Positions 24,093-33,053 of a stretch of DNA of 64,000 nt are shown piece by piece (position 1 is the first letter of the stretch; every line of letters begins with the position of its first letter). Source of the stretch: CAZBWP01 sp964630265 (GTDB lineage Bacteria; Pseudomonadota; Alphaproteobacteria; Rhodospirillales; Defluviicoccaceae); assembly GCA_964630265.1 (NCBI GenBank), contig CAZVRW010000008.1, positions 11,472 to 75,471 of the forward strand, in the 5' to 3' direction. The translations under genes were made by a program, and so were the position numbers. The notes below the pieces were generated by a model. The model worked only from the letters and a program-made list of their open reading frames with translations, did not search any database and was not told the origin of the DNA.

Positions 24093-25205
24093 ATGTCACC
24101 GTCGCCCGGTGTTCCGATCCCTTTCCCCCGCGCCCGCCGCCGCACCGGACGCGGGGTGGCCGCCGCGCTGCTGCTCGCCGCGTCGGTGGTCGTGGCCGTG
24201 CCCGCCGGAGCCCAGACGGAGGCATGGCAGGGGGCGATGGTCGCCGGGCTCGATGCCTACCGCCGGGGGAACATGACCGAAGCGGAACGACAGTGGAAGA
24301 TGGCGCTGGACTATGCCGTACCGCTCGGCCCCGACGACCCGCGGCTGGCGAGCGCCATGAACAGCCTCGGCTCGTTGTATCGCGAGCAGGACCGCCTGCT
24401 GGAGGCCGAACCGCTGGTCCGGCGGGCCCTGGAGATCCGCGAGGCCGCGCTCGGTCCGAACCACCGGGACGTCGCCCTCACTCTGACCAACCTGGCCGAG
24501 GTGCTGCGCGTGCAGGACCGTCTCGACGAGGCGGACGCCCTGCTCGAACGGGCCCGCGGCATCCTGCAGCAGGAGTCCGATCCGGAGCAGCGCAGCATCG
24601 CGGTGATCATCACCAATCAGGCGCTGATCGCCTATGATCGGGGTGATTTCGAACGCGCGGCGGCGCTGCATCGCGAGGCGCTGGCGATCAAGGAAAAGGC
24701 CCTCGGGGGCGACCACGTGGACGTTGGCATCTCGGTGTTCTACCTGGCGCACGCCGTCGACGAGCAGGGCAACGACACCGAGGCCATGGCGCTGTTCGAG
24801 CGGGCGCTCCGCATCTGGGAGAAGACGCTCGGCCCCGACCATCCGCAGGTCGCCCGAACCCTGGTCGACCTGGCCGAACTCTACGAGTTCCAGGGCCGTC
24901 AGGAGGACGCCGAGGCGCTCTACACGCGGGCCCTCGCCATCGACGAGGCGACCTTCGGCTCGCAGCACCAACGCGTCGCCGATTCGACGGTCCGCCTGGC
25001 GCAGCTCTATCATCTGCGGCGCGACTACGAACGGGCGGAAGCCCTGTACCGCCGCTCGCTGGAGATCTGGCAGGACTCGCCACCGGACGACCCGGAGTTG
25101 GTCCCCCAGACCGAGAACGATTTGCAGCGCCTGCTGCGGGAGACGGGCCGTGACGCCGACGGCGCGCGCACGGACGCGCCCGCGCCGGCGACCAGCGTTC
25201 AGTAA
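24093..25205 (+). CDS. Exported tetratricopeptide-repeat protein
   Basis: The 370-residue protein has an Arg-rich start and a signal segment ending VPAGAQ. About six TPR units of the kinesin-light-chain type follow, each with a repeat such as LYREQDRLLEAEPLVRRAL or EIREAALGPNHRDVA. The 42-residue spacing and the GPxHPxVA loops are characteristic. TPRs mediate protein interactions, here in the periplasm or envelope. It is 17 bp from the glycerate kinase gene and converges on hypE. The partner is unknown. Confidence 0.85.
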   Translation: MSPSPGVPIPFPRARRRTGRGVAAALLLAASVVVAVPAGAQTEAWQGAMVAGLDAYRRGNMTEAERQWKMALDYAVPLGPDDPRLASAMNSLGSLYREQDRLLEAEPLVRRALEIREAALGPNHRDVALTLTNLAEVLRVQDRLDEADALLERARGILQQESDPEQRSIAVIITNQALIAYDRGDFERAAALHREALAIKEKALGGDHVDVGISVFYLAHAVDEQGNDTEAMALFERALRIWEKTLGPDHPQVARTLVDLAELYEFQGRQEDAEALYTRALAIDEATFGSQHQRVADSTVRLAQLYHLRRDYERAEALYRRSLEIWQDSPPDDPELVPQTENDLQRLLRETGRDADGARTDAPAPATSVQ

Positions 25206-25221
25206 GCCGGAGAGCGCACGG

Positions 25222-26271
25222 TCAGCAGATGCGGGGCAGTTGCTCGCCGGCGAGCCAGTCGATCACCCGCTCGCCGCCGAAGGCGGTCGCCATGCGGACG
25301 AAGCGATGGGGATCGTCGACGACGCTGCCGATGATCGCCGCGTCGCGGCCGAGGGGATGGGCGCGCATACAGGCGAGCAGCGGCTCGGCGTCGCCCGCGG
25401 CACAGAAAGCGACGAGCTTGCCCTCGTTGGCGACATAGAGCGGATCCAGGCCCAGCAGCTCGCAGGCTCCGCTCACCGCCGTGGAGATAGGGATCGCCGC
25501 CTCGCGGATCTGGATGCCGACCCGCGATTCCCGGGCGATCTCGTTGAGCACGGCGGCGAGGCCGCCCCGCGTCGGGTCGCGCAGCACGTGAATGTCGGGG
25601 ACGGCGCGCACCATGTCCGCCACCAGCCGGTGCAGGGCCGCCGAGTCCGACAGGATCTCGGTCTCGAACGACAGGTCTTCGCGCTTCGACATCACCGCGA
25701 CGCCGTGGTCGCCGATACTGCCGCTGACCAGCACCGCGTCCCCCGGCCGCGCCCGGTCGGCGCTGATGCGCACGCCATCGGGCACGACACCGATTCCCGT
25801 CGTCGTGACGAACAGGCCGTCACCCTTGCCGCGCTCGACGACTTTGGTGTCGCCGGTGACGATGGGCACCCCCGCCTCCCGCGCCGCCCCGGCCATGGAG
25901 CGGACGATGGCGGCCAGATCGGCCAGGGGGAATCCCTCTTCCAGGATCATGGCGACCGAGAGAAATGTCGGCCAGGCGCCCGCCATAGCCACGTCGTTGA
26001 GGGTGCCGTGGACGGCGAGCGAGCCGATGTCGCCGCCGGGGAAGAACAGCGGCGAGATGACGAAGCCGTCGGTGGTCATCACCATCCGCCCGGCGCCCAC
26101 CTCGAAGCACGCCTGATCGTTGCGTTGCGCCAGATAGGGATTGTCGAAACTCGCCTCGAACAGCTCCTCGATGAGCTGCGCCATGGTCCGGCCGCCGGCG
26201 CCGTGCGCCAGCTCGATGCGCCCCGCCGCCAAGTCCAGCGGCCGGATGTAGGGCTTGCGGGTGATGCTCAT
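25222..26271 (-). CDS. hypE: Hydrogenase maturation protein HypE
   Basis: The 349-residue protein belongs to the PurM-like HypE family, which dehydrates the C-terminal thiocarbamate to thiocyanate for the CN ligand of [NiFe] hydrogenase. ELAHGAGGRTMAQLI begins the ATP site, GTLNDVAMAGA follows, and the essential C-terminus PRIC carries the reactive Cys. Its ATG overlaps the hypD stop by 4 bp. It is the last gene of the hyp operon in this window and converges on the TPR gene. Confidence 0.96.
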   Translation of the reverse strand: MSITRKPYIRPLDLAAGRIELAHGAGGRTMAQLIEELFEASFDNPYLAQRNDQACFEVGAGRMVMTTDGFVISPLFFPGGDIGSLAVHGTLNDVAMAGAWPTFLSVAMILEEGFPLADLAAIVRSMAGAAREAGVPIVTGDTKVVERGKGDGLFVTTTGIGVVPDGVRISADRARPGDAVLVSGSIGDHGVAVMSKREDLSFETEILSDSAALHRLVADMVRAVPDIHVLRDPTRGGLAAVLNEIARESRVGIQIREAAIPISTAVSGACELLGLDPLYVANEGKLVAFCAAGDAEPLLACMRAHPLGRDAAIIGSVVDDPHRFVRMATAFGGERVIDWLAGEQLPRIC

Positions 26272-27437
26272 GCTGATCCGCTGGCGGGAGCGGGAACGGG
26301 CGCGGCGGCCGGTTCGCGGAAGCGGCCGTAGGAATAGTAGGCGGCGCAGGCGCCCTCCGACGAGACCATGCACGAGCCGAGCGGATTGTCCGGTGTGCAG
26401 ACGGTGCCGAAGATCTTGCAGTCCGTTGGCTTCTTGACGCCGCGCAGGATGGCGCCACAGGCGCACGCCTTGTGGTCGGGGACCTGCGGCTCGGTGAGGG
26501 CGAAGCGGCGCTCGGCGTCGAACGCGGCGAACTCGGACTTGATGCGAAGCGCGCTGTAGGGCACGGGACCAAGCCCCCGCCACTCGAAGCTGCGGCGCAA
26601 CTCGAACACTTCAGCGACCAGGGCCTGCGCCTTCAAATTGCCGTCGCGGTCGACGACGCGGGTGTACTCGTTTTCCACCTCGCAGCGCCCCTCGTTGAGC
26701 TGGCGAATCAGCATGAGGACCGCCTGCATCACGTCCAGCGGCTCGAAGCCGGCGACCACCACGGGCCGCCGGTACTCCTCGGCGAAGAACTCGAACGGCC
26801 GCGAGCCGATCACCGCGCTGACATGCGCCGGCCCGATGAAGCCGTCCAGCGGCAGGGTGCCGAGCTGGCGCACGTCCGGGCTTTCCAGAATGTTGGCGAT
26901 GGCCGCCGGTGTCAGCACGTGGTTGCAGTGGACGGTGAGGTTGTCGAGGCCGAGGGCTTTCGCCTGCTTCAGCAGCACCGCGGTGGGCGGCGTCGTCGTC
27001 TCGAAACCGATGGCAAAAAAGACGACCTCGCGATCGGGGTTGGCGCGAGCCAGCTTCAGCGCATCCAGGCTGGAATAGACCATGCGCACGTCGGCGCCCT
27101 CGGCGCGGGCGCGCTGCAGCGTCATCCGCTCGATGGCGGGCACCCGCAGAAGATCGCCATAGGTGCAGAGGATGACGCCGTGCGCGCGGCACAACTGCAG
27201 GGCCTGGTCGATCCGCCCGATCGGCAGCACGCAGACGGGACAGCCGGGGCCGTGGATCATCCGCACCCGGTCGGGCAGCAAGTCCTGCACGCCATAGCGG
27301 AAGATGGCGTGGGTGTGGCCGCCGCAGAACTCCATCAGGTGATAGCGGCGGTCGGGGCGCGCCTCGGCGGCGATGGCGGCGGCCAGCGACCGGGCGAGGT
27401 CGCGGTCGCGGAACTCGTCGACCCAGCGGACGGTCAT
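26268..27437 (-). CDS. hypD: Hydrogenase maturation protein HypD
   Basis: The 389-residue iron-sulfur protein assembles the Fe(CN)2CO unit. The motifs EFCGGHTHAIFRYG, HGPGCPVCVLP and FFAIGFETTTPPTA are intact, and CSM-like GTVCTPDNPLGSCMVSSEG near the C-terminus provides the cluster cysteines. It overlaps both neighbours by 4 bp (hypC upstream, hypE downstream), so the three are translationally coupled. A Pro/Ala-rich tail of about 15 residues follows the conserved end. Confidence 0.96.
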   Translation of the reverse strand: MTVRWVDEFRDRDLARSLAAAIAAEARPDRRYHLMEFCGGHTHAIFRYGVQDLLPDRVRMIHGPGCPVCVLPIGRIDQALQLCRAHGVILCTYGDLLRVPAIERMTLQRARAEGADVRMVYSSLDALKLARANPDREVVFFAIGFETTTPPTAVLLKQAKALGLDNLTVHCNHVLTPAAIANILESPDVRQLGTLPLDGFIGPAHVSAVIGSRPFEFFAEEYRRPVVVAGFEPLDVMQAVLMLIRQLNEGRCEVENEYTRVVDRDGNLKAQALVAEVFELRRSFEWRGLGPVPYSALRIKSEFAAFDAERRFALTEPQVPDHKACACGAILRGVKKPTDCKIFGTVCTPDNPLGSCMVSSEGACAAYYSYGRFREPAAAPVPAPASGSA

Positions 27438-27697
27438 GACACCGCCGGCTCGTCATCTTGAAGATCCAGCTCCAGGTCTTCCAGCATGCCGGCCTCGGCG
27501 AACAGCCGGAGCGTTTCCGCCGCGTCCTCGGGATCCAGTTTCGACAGGGCGAAGCCGACGTGGGCGATCACGTAGTCGCCGACGGCGACGTCGTCGATCA
27601 GGCTCAGGTTGATCTGTTTGACGATGCCCCCGACCTCGCCCCTGGCCATGCCGAGGTCGCCGATCTCGATGATCCGCATCGGTACCGCGAGACACAT
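27434..27697 (-). CDS. hypC: Hydrogenase maturation chaperone HypC
   Basis: The 87-residue protein begins MCLAVPMRIIEI, where Cys2 (exposed after Met removal) is essential in HypC for binding HypD and the hydrogenase large subunit. The GDYVIAHVGFALSKLDPEDA segment is the family's second signature. It overlaps hypD by 4 bp and follows hypF by 4 bp. Confidence 0.95.
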   Translation of the reverse strand: MCLAVPMRIIEIGDLGMARGEVGGIVKQINLSLIDDVAVGDYVIAHVGFALSKLDPEDAAETLRLFAEAGMLEDLELDLQDDEPAVS

Positions 27698-27701
27698 CCC
27701 G

Positions 27702-28811
27702 TTATTCCCTTGCCATGCCGACGGCCCATGCCTGGCCCAGGCTGATCGCGCGATCGCCGGGATCGAGACGTTGTCCGCGGATGGTGCGAACCCCCTGCCC
27801 GGCCAGCAAGCCGGCGAGCTCGGTGCTCAACACCGTGTTGAAAAAGCAGCCGCCACAGAGCGCCACGGTGCGGAGCCCGGTGGTTTCCACGGCGCAGACG
27901 ACCCAGTCGGCGAGGGCGGCGGCGAGCGTGCCGTGGAACAGATCGGCGCCCGTCTCTGGGTCCAATGCCGTGAGCCGGGCGAGCAGCGGGCGCATGTCGA
28001 GCACACCGTCGGCGAGCGTCCAGCCGCCTGGGTCCGCCACCGGGCGCCGCACCATCGCTTCCAGCGCCATCGGCGCCTCGCCCTCGAAGCGGGCCACCGG
28101 CTTGACGCCGAGCAGGCCGCAGGCGGCGTCGAACAGGCGGCCGGCGCTGGACGTCAGCGGCGCATTGACGCCGCACGCCAACATCTGGGCGATCACGCCG
28201 GCGCCGGGCCGGTCGGCGAAGCGGCTGGCGATCTCATCGCCGCGGCCGAGCGCATGCAGCGCCGCCGCGCCCATCCGCCAGGGCTCCCGCGCCGCCACGT
28301 CGCCGCCCGGCTGGCGCAACGGCGCGAGATGGCCGAGTCGGCGGTAGCCGGCGGCATCGACGCAGAGCATCTCGCCGCCCCAGGCTTGATTGTCCGGCCC
28401 AAGACCGAAGCCGTCGAGCGTCAGCCCGAGGACCGGTTCGGCGAGGCCGTGCTCGGCCATCACCGCGGCGACGTGGGCATGATGATGCTGCACCGGCACC
28501 GCGGCAACGCCGAGCGAGGCGGCCAGCGCCTCGGCATAGCGGGTGCTGGGAAAATCGGGGTGCAGGTCGTGGGCGATCACCGCGGGCCGAACCCGGGCAG
28601 ACAGGCGCTCGGCCGCCGCCTCGAACGCCAGGATCGCCGCCGCCGTCTCCAGGTTGCCGTTGTCGGCCGACAGCACCGCCTGCGAGCCGTGGGCGAGGCA
28701 GACGGTGTTCTTCAGGAACGCGCCGACGGCCAGCACCGGCGCGACCGACCGCGGCAGGACGAACACCTGGGCGGCCGCGTCGGCCGCGCTGGGGACGAGC
28801 GGCAGGTCCAT
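27702..28811 (-). CDS. hypF: Short HypF carbamoyltransferase (Kae1-like domain only)
   Basis: The 369-residue protein matches only the C-terminal half of HypF. It has VLAVGAFLKNTVCLA, DLHPDFPSTRYAEAL, VPVQHHHAHVAAVMAEHG, LTLDGFGLG, and VALCGGCFFNTVL near the end. Full HypF is about 750 residues, with acylphosphatase, zinc-finger and YrdC-like domains before this part; none is encoded upstream, where hypB ends 2 bp away. Ralstonia eutropha HypF1 is a known short form of about this length. Carbamoyl-adenylate synthesis would have to be supplied by another YrdC-type protein or a second HypF. Confidence 0.9.
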   Translation of the reverse strand: MDLPLVPSAADAAAQVFVLPRSVAPVLAVGAFLKNTVCLAHGSQAVLSADNGNLETAAAILAFEAAAERLSARVRPAVIAHDLHPDFPSTRYAEALAASLGVAAVPVQHHHAHVAAVMAEHGLAEPVLGLTLDGFGLGPDNQAWGGEMLCVDAAGYRRLGHLAPLRQPGGDVAAREPWRMGAAALHALGRGDEIASRFADRPGAGVIAQMLACGVNAPLTSSAGRLFDAACGLLGVKPVARFEGEAPMALEAMVRRPVADPGGWTLADGVLDMRPLLARLTALDPETGADLFHGTLAAALADWVVCAVETTGLRTVALCGGCFFNTVLSTELAGLLAGQGVRTIRGQRLDPGDRAISLGQAWAVGMARE

Positions 28812-28813
28812 GG

Positions 28814-29740
28814 TCAGGCGGTCGCGGCTCCGATGGTCTCGCCCGACGACGCTGCCGGGGCGCGGCGCCGGTCGACCCACGCGAACCAAGCGTCCAGGCC
28901 GGCGCCGGTCAGCGCCGAGACCTCGAGCCACCCCGCCGCCGGATTGATCCGCCGCGCGAAGCCGCGACAACGCTCGATGTCGAACGGCACGTAGGGCAGC
29001 AGGTCGATCTTGGTCAGCAGCACCAGGTCGGCACGATGGAACATGTCGGGGTACTTGAGCGGCTTGTCGTCGCCCTCGGTCACCGACAACATGACGACGC
29101 GCGCCGCCTCGCCCAGGTCGAAGGCCGCCGGGCACACCAGATTGCCGACGTTCTCGATGAACAACAGGCCGCCGGCCGCCTGCGGCAGATCGACGAGCGC
29201 ATGGCCGACCATGTGGGCATCCAGATGGCAGCCCTTGCCGGTGTTCACCTGGATCGCCGGCGCGCCGGTGGCGCGGACGCGGTCGGCGTCGAACTGCGTC
29301 TGCTGATCGCCCTCGATCACCGCCACCGCGGTGAGCGGAAGGAAATGCTCCACCGTCTTGACCAGCAGCGTCGTCTTGCCCGACCCGGGCCCCGACATCA
29401 GGTTGAGGGCGACCATGCCGGCGGCGGCGAGCCTAGCCCGATTGGCGGCGGCGTGCCGGTCGTTCTCACCAAGAATGTCCTGCTCGATCTGGATGATCCG
29501 CGTCTGGCTCAGCCCCGGCACGTGCACGCCGGCGAGACCGGCGCCGAAATCGAGGCCCCCGGCCGCGGCTCCGTGATCGTGGTCATGGTGATGGTCGTGG
29601 TCATGGTGATGATGGGGATGGGGATGGCGATGGGGATCGTGATGGTGATGCTGGTGCGGTCGGGCCGCGCGATGGTCGGCGGGGTCGTGGGCGCCCTTGG
29701 GCCCCGCGTCGGGCTCGCCGCAGCCGCAAACCGTGCACAT
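28814..29740 (-). CDS. hypB: Hydrogenase nickel incorporation GTPase HypB
   Basis: The 308-residue protein starts MCTVCGCGEPD, the N-terminal high-affinity nickel site, then has a His-rich linker of about 40 residues. The GTPase domain contains the P-loop MSGPGSGKTTLL, EGDQQTQFDADR, HLDAHMV, and LLTKIDLLPY. It delivers nickel to the hydrogenase large subunit together with HypA. Its start codon overlaps the hypA stop by 1 bp. Confidence 0.95.
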   Translation of the reverse strand: MCTVCGCGEPDAGPKGAHDPADHRAARPHQHHHHDPHRHPHPHHHHDHDHHHDHDHGAAAGGLDFGAGLAGVHVPGLSQTRIIQIEQDILGENDRHAAANRARLAAAGMVALNLMSGPGSGKTTLLVKTVEHFLPLTAVAVIEGDQQTQFDADRVRATGAPAIQVNTGKGCHLDAHMVGHALVDLPQAAGGLLFIENVGNLVCPAAFDLGEAARVVMLSVTEGDDKPLKYPDMFHRADLVLLTKIDLLPYVPFDIERCRGFARRINPAAGWLEVSALTGAGLDAWFAWVDRRRAPAASSGETIGAATA

Positions 29741-30081
29741 CACTCCACCTCCAGTTCGATGATCCGCAGCTCGTCGCCGCCGGTCACCTGCAATTCGTAT
29801 CCACCACACTGCGGACACACGTCATAACGCTCGGTGATCTCCACCGTTTCGCCGCAGTTCATGCACCAAGCCACCCCGGGCAACCGAACAAGGTCGAGGA
29901 GGGCGTCCTCCGCCAACGTCCCCCGCGACACCACCCGGAAACAGAAGTCCAGCGCCTCGGGCATGACGCAGGACAACGCGCCGACCTGCAACCGCACCAC
30001 CTTGACCCGGCGAAAGCTGCGTTGACGAGCCTCCTTCTGCAAAATCCGGACGACGCTCTCACAGAGCGACATCTCGTGCAC
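29740..30081 (-). CDS. hypA: Hydrogenase/urease nickel incorporation protein HypA
   Basis: The 113-residue protein begins MHEMSLCESVVRIL, with the nickel-binding His2, and has the zinc site CMNCGETVEI...CPQCGG. It is the first gene of hypABFCDE in this window. The 200 bp upstream, between it and glgB, should carry its promoter, but I do not see a convincing one. HypA brings nickel to HypB for the [NiFe] site. Confidence 0.95.
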   Translation of the reverse strand: MHEMSLCESVVRILQKEARQRSFRRVKVVRLQVGALSCVMPEALDFCFRVVSRGTLAEDALLDLVRLPGVAWCMNCGETVEITERYDVCPQCGGYELQVTGGDELRIIELEVE

Positions 30082-30281
30082 GGCGGTCCCTCCGAGGGCC
30101 CTTACAGGCGTTCAGCGGCGGCGATCTCCCATGCCGTCGGTCATCTTCGTTCTGCCGTGACGCGGATTTCGACCGATAGCCACGTCAGTCTACAGATTTT
30201 TCCGGCCGAGGCAGCCGGAAAATGCCCACGCGCGGATCGGGCCAATCTCTCGGCGTCGGCCATTCCGGCTCGCGCCGCTTG

Positions 30282-33053
30282 TCACCCCGGCGACGGCGCG
30301 CCGCCGACGAACACGACGGCCGAATACGGCGGCAGCGTCAGGGCGAGGGAGAACGGCCGGCCGTGCATGCCCTCCTCCCAGGCGTCGACACCGCCATCGT
30401 TGCCGACGTTGCTGCCGCCGTAGCGCTCGGCGTCGGTGTTCAAGGCCTCGACCCATCGCCCGCCCGCCGGCACGCCGATGCGATAGCCGCGGCGCACCAC
30501 CGGCGTGAAGTTGCAGACGATGGCCGCCATGCGCCCTCCCTCCCGGTCGAGGCGGAGAAACGACAGGATGCTCTGGTCGGTGTCGTTGGCATCGATCCAC
30601 TCGAAGCCCGCGGCATCACAGTCGAGGCGGTGCAGCGCCGGCTCGGAGGTGTAGAGCGTGTTCAAATCGCGCACCATGGACTGCACGCCGCGATGCATCG
30701 CGTCGTCCTGGTGATGCCAGTCGATGCTCATGTCGTGGTTCCATTCGCGCCATTGCGCGAGTTCGTCGCCCATGAACATCAGCTTCTTGCCCGGCTGCGC
30801 GAACACATAGGCCAACAGCAGACGCAGGTGCGCGAAGCGGTCCCACCAGTTGCCCGGCATGCGGGCGATCAGCGGTCCCCGACCCTGAACCACCAGGTCG
30901 TGGGACAGTGCGGTGACATGGTTTTCCGCGAAGACGTAGGACGGCGCGTGTGTCAATTCGTCGTGGTAGTACTTGCGGTGAATCGGCTGCCGCCCGAAGT
31001 AGCGGAAGATGTCGCCCAACAGCCGATTATTCCACTTGTAGGTGAAGCCGAGCCCACCGAGCAGCGTCGGGCGCGAGACCATCGGCCAATCGGACATTTC
31101 GTCGGCAATGGTGACGACGCCCGGATATTCGGCCTGAACGATATCGTTGAAGCGGCGCAGAAAGTCGATGGCCTCCAGGTTCTCGTGGCCGCCGAACCGG
31201 TTGTGCGCCCACTCGCCGGGGCCGCGGTCGTAGTCGAGATACAGGATCGGCGCCAAGTTGCCGATCCGCAGACCATCGACATGGAACTGATCCAGCCAGT
31301 AGAGCGCATTGGCGATCAGGTAGTTGGCCACCTGCGGCCGGCCGTAGTCGTAGACATACAGTTGGGAGCGGGCGTGCCGCTGCTGGCGGGGGTCGGGGTG
31401 TTCGTACAGCGGCTTGCCATCGAAATTGCCGAAGCTGCCGGGCGCATCGGCGAACTGCGTCGGCACCCAATCGAGGATGACGCCGACGCCGACGGCGTGC
31501 AGCCGGTCGATCAACAGCCGCAGATCGTCGGGTCCGCCGAACCGCCCGGTCGGTGCATACGGGGCGTGCGGGGCATAGCCCCACGAGCCGTCGTGATCGA
31601 ACTCGGCCAGCGGCAACACCTCGACATGCGTGAAGCCCAGATCGGCGACATAGGCGGGCAGCGTCTCGGCCAACTCCCGATAGGTGAGCCAGCGGTTGTC
31701 CGCCTCCGGCACGCGACGCCACGAGCCGAGGTGCACCTCATAAACCGACATGGGCCGGTCGAGCCCGGACCGCACCGCGCGCTGCCGCATCCACTCGGCA
31801 TCCGTCCAGCGGAAATCACTCTTGGCGGCGATCACCGACGCCGTGCCGGGCCAGCGCTCGGCCTGGAAGGCGCAGGGATCTGCGCGCTCCAGCGGCTGCG
31901 TGCCGGGCGCCGTCTTGATTTCATATTTGTAGGGGCCGCCCGGTGCGACGCCCGGCAGGAAGATGTCCCACAGGCCGCAATCGTGGTGCCGGCGCATGCC
32001 GTGGCAGCGGCCATCCCAGCCGTTGAAATCGCCGAGCACGGCGACCCTGGCGGCATCCGGCGCCCAGACCGCGAAGGCGACGCCGGTGATACCGGCGACC
32101 TGTGTCACCCGTGCGCCGAGCACGTCAAAACTGCGCAGGTGCTGCCCCTCACCCAGCAGATGCTTGTCGACGTCGCCGATGACCGTCGGAAAGCGGTAAG
32201 GATCGTCCTGCTCGATCTGGCGGTCGCCGAGGTCAACGCGGAACCGATAGGCAAACGGCGCCGACCGTCCACGAATCGCGCCGACGAACAGGCCGGCCTC
32301 GTCAATCCGCTCAAGGTTACCGACAACGCGCCCACTCTCCCCCTCCACCACCGCGACGGCCGTCACCCGCGGCAGAAAGGCACGAACGACGACGGCGTCG
32401 TTGGTGAGCCGGTGCATGCCGAGAAAACCGAACGGATCGGGATGGTCGGCGGCAACCACGGCCGCCACCTCGTCGGCGCGCGCCAGCGGCGGCAGGGGCG
32501 CCGGCTTCGCTGATGGTTTCGCGGCAGGCTGATCGGCCTTAACGGGCGCGGCCGGCTTCGTTGGCTGGTCGGCTTTGGCGGGTGTCGCCGGCTTCGCCGG
32601 AGCCGACGCGGTCGGGATCGATGGCGCCGCCGGCTTTGCCGGAGCGGACGCGGGCGGGGTCGTCGGCGCCGCCGGCTTCGCCGGAGCGGACGCGGGCGGG
32701 GTCGGACCTGATGGCTCGGACGCTGTCACAGCCGCCGGTTTCGCGGGGGCTGCCGCCGGCTTCGGTGTCGCGACGGCGCCGGGTTCCGGCTTCGGTGGAG
32801 CGGCCTTCGCGGCCGGTGCGGGCTCGCCGGTCTTGGGGCCGGTCTTGGGGCCAGTCTTGGCGCCGGTTTTGGAGACGGTCCCGGCAGATGCAGCGGCGGG
32901 CTGCTGCGTGGCCGGGCTCTTCACCGGTTCGGACGGCTTCGCTGGCCCAGCGCGCTTCGCGTCCTGTGCCGATGCTGTCGCGGAATCGGCATCCTGCCCT
33001 CCACGGCCGCCCTTTGCCGAGCCCTTGCCGCCGCTGCTTGGTGCCTTCGCCAT
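30282..33053 (-). CDS. glgB: GlgB-like branching enzyme homologue with replaced catalytic residues
   Basis: The 923-residue protein aligns with GlgB over about residues 190-923: N-terminal modules, GDFNGWDGR, then the GH13 barrel and C-terminal domain. The catalytic positions are altered. The nucleophile Asp of DGLRVDAV is Gly598 (VDGLRIGNLAPILYLDY), the acid/base Glu is Asp651 (TIADEMSDWPMVSRP), and the region-I His is Gln533 (DWVPTQFA). Asp719 (LSHDLVVQG) is kept. Other structural motifs such as NRFGGHENLEAIDFLRRFN are well kept, so this is not a decayed gene. Residues 1-190 are an Ala/Pro/Lys-rich extension. It is divergent from glgP. It is likely inactive as a branching enzyme and may bind or regulate glycogen. 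Confidence 0.85.
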   Translation of the reverse strand: MAKAPSSGGKGSAKGGRGGQDADSATASAQDAKRAGPAKPSEPVKSPATQQPAAASAGTVSKTGAKTGPKTGPKTGEPAPAAKAAPPKPEPGAVATPKPAAAPAKPAAVTASEPSGPTPPASAPAKPAAPTTPPASAPAKPAAPSIPTASAPAKPATPAKADQPTKPAAPVKADQPAAKPSAKPAPLPPLARADEVAAVVAADHPDPFGFLGMHRLTNDAVVVRAFLPRVTAVAVVEGESGRVVGNLERIDEAGLFVGAIRGRSAPFAYRFRVDLGDRQIEQDDPYRFPTVIGDVDKHLLGEGQHLRSFDVLGARVTQVAGITGVAFAVWAPDAARVAVLGDFNGWDGRCHGMRRHHDCGLWDIFLPGVAPGGPYKYEIKTAPGTQPLERADPCAFQAERWPGTASVIAAKSDFRWTDAEWMRQRAVRSGLDRPMSVYEVHLGSWRRVPEADNRWLTYRELAETLPAYVADLGFTHVEVLPLAEFDHDGSWGYAPHAPYAPTGRFGGPDDLRLLIDRLHAVGVGVILDWVPTQFADAPGSFGNFDGKPLYEHPDPRQQRHARSQLYVYDYGRPQVANYLIANALYWLDQFHVDGLRIGNLAPILYLDYDRGPGEWAHNRFGGHENLEAIDFLRRFNDIVQAEYPGVVTIADEMSDWPMVSRPTLLGGLGFTYKWNNRLLGDIFRYFGRQPIHRKYYHDELTHAPSYVFAENHVTALSHDLVVQGRGPLIARMPGNWWDRFAHLRLLLAYVFAQPGKKLMFMGDELAQWREWNHDMSIDWHHQDDAMHRGVQSMVRDLNTLYTSEPALHRLDCDAAGFEWIDANDTDQSILSFLRLDREGGRMAAIVCNFTPVVRRGYRIGVPAGGRWVEALNTDAERYGGSNVGNDGGVDAWEEGMHGRPFSLALTLPPYSAVVFVGGAPSPG
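32583..32708 (-). repeat. 42-bp tandem repeat, three copies, within the glgB-like gene
   Basis: Three in-frame units with starts at 32590, 32632 and 32674 encode a 14-residue repeat of the form ASAPAKPAAPTTPP. The copies differ at a few positions. They form part of the low-complexity N-terminal extension and look like recent slippage duplications. Confidence 0.8.

Noticed and set aside
29560..29670. Short tandem ATG/GGT-like repeats resembling a satellite or small CRISPR-like array
   Set aside because: They are the His/Asp codons of the HypB nickel-binding linker read on the other strand; there are no unique spacers.
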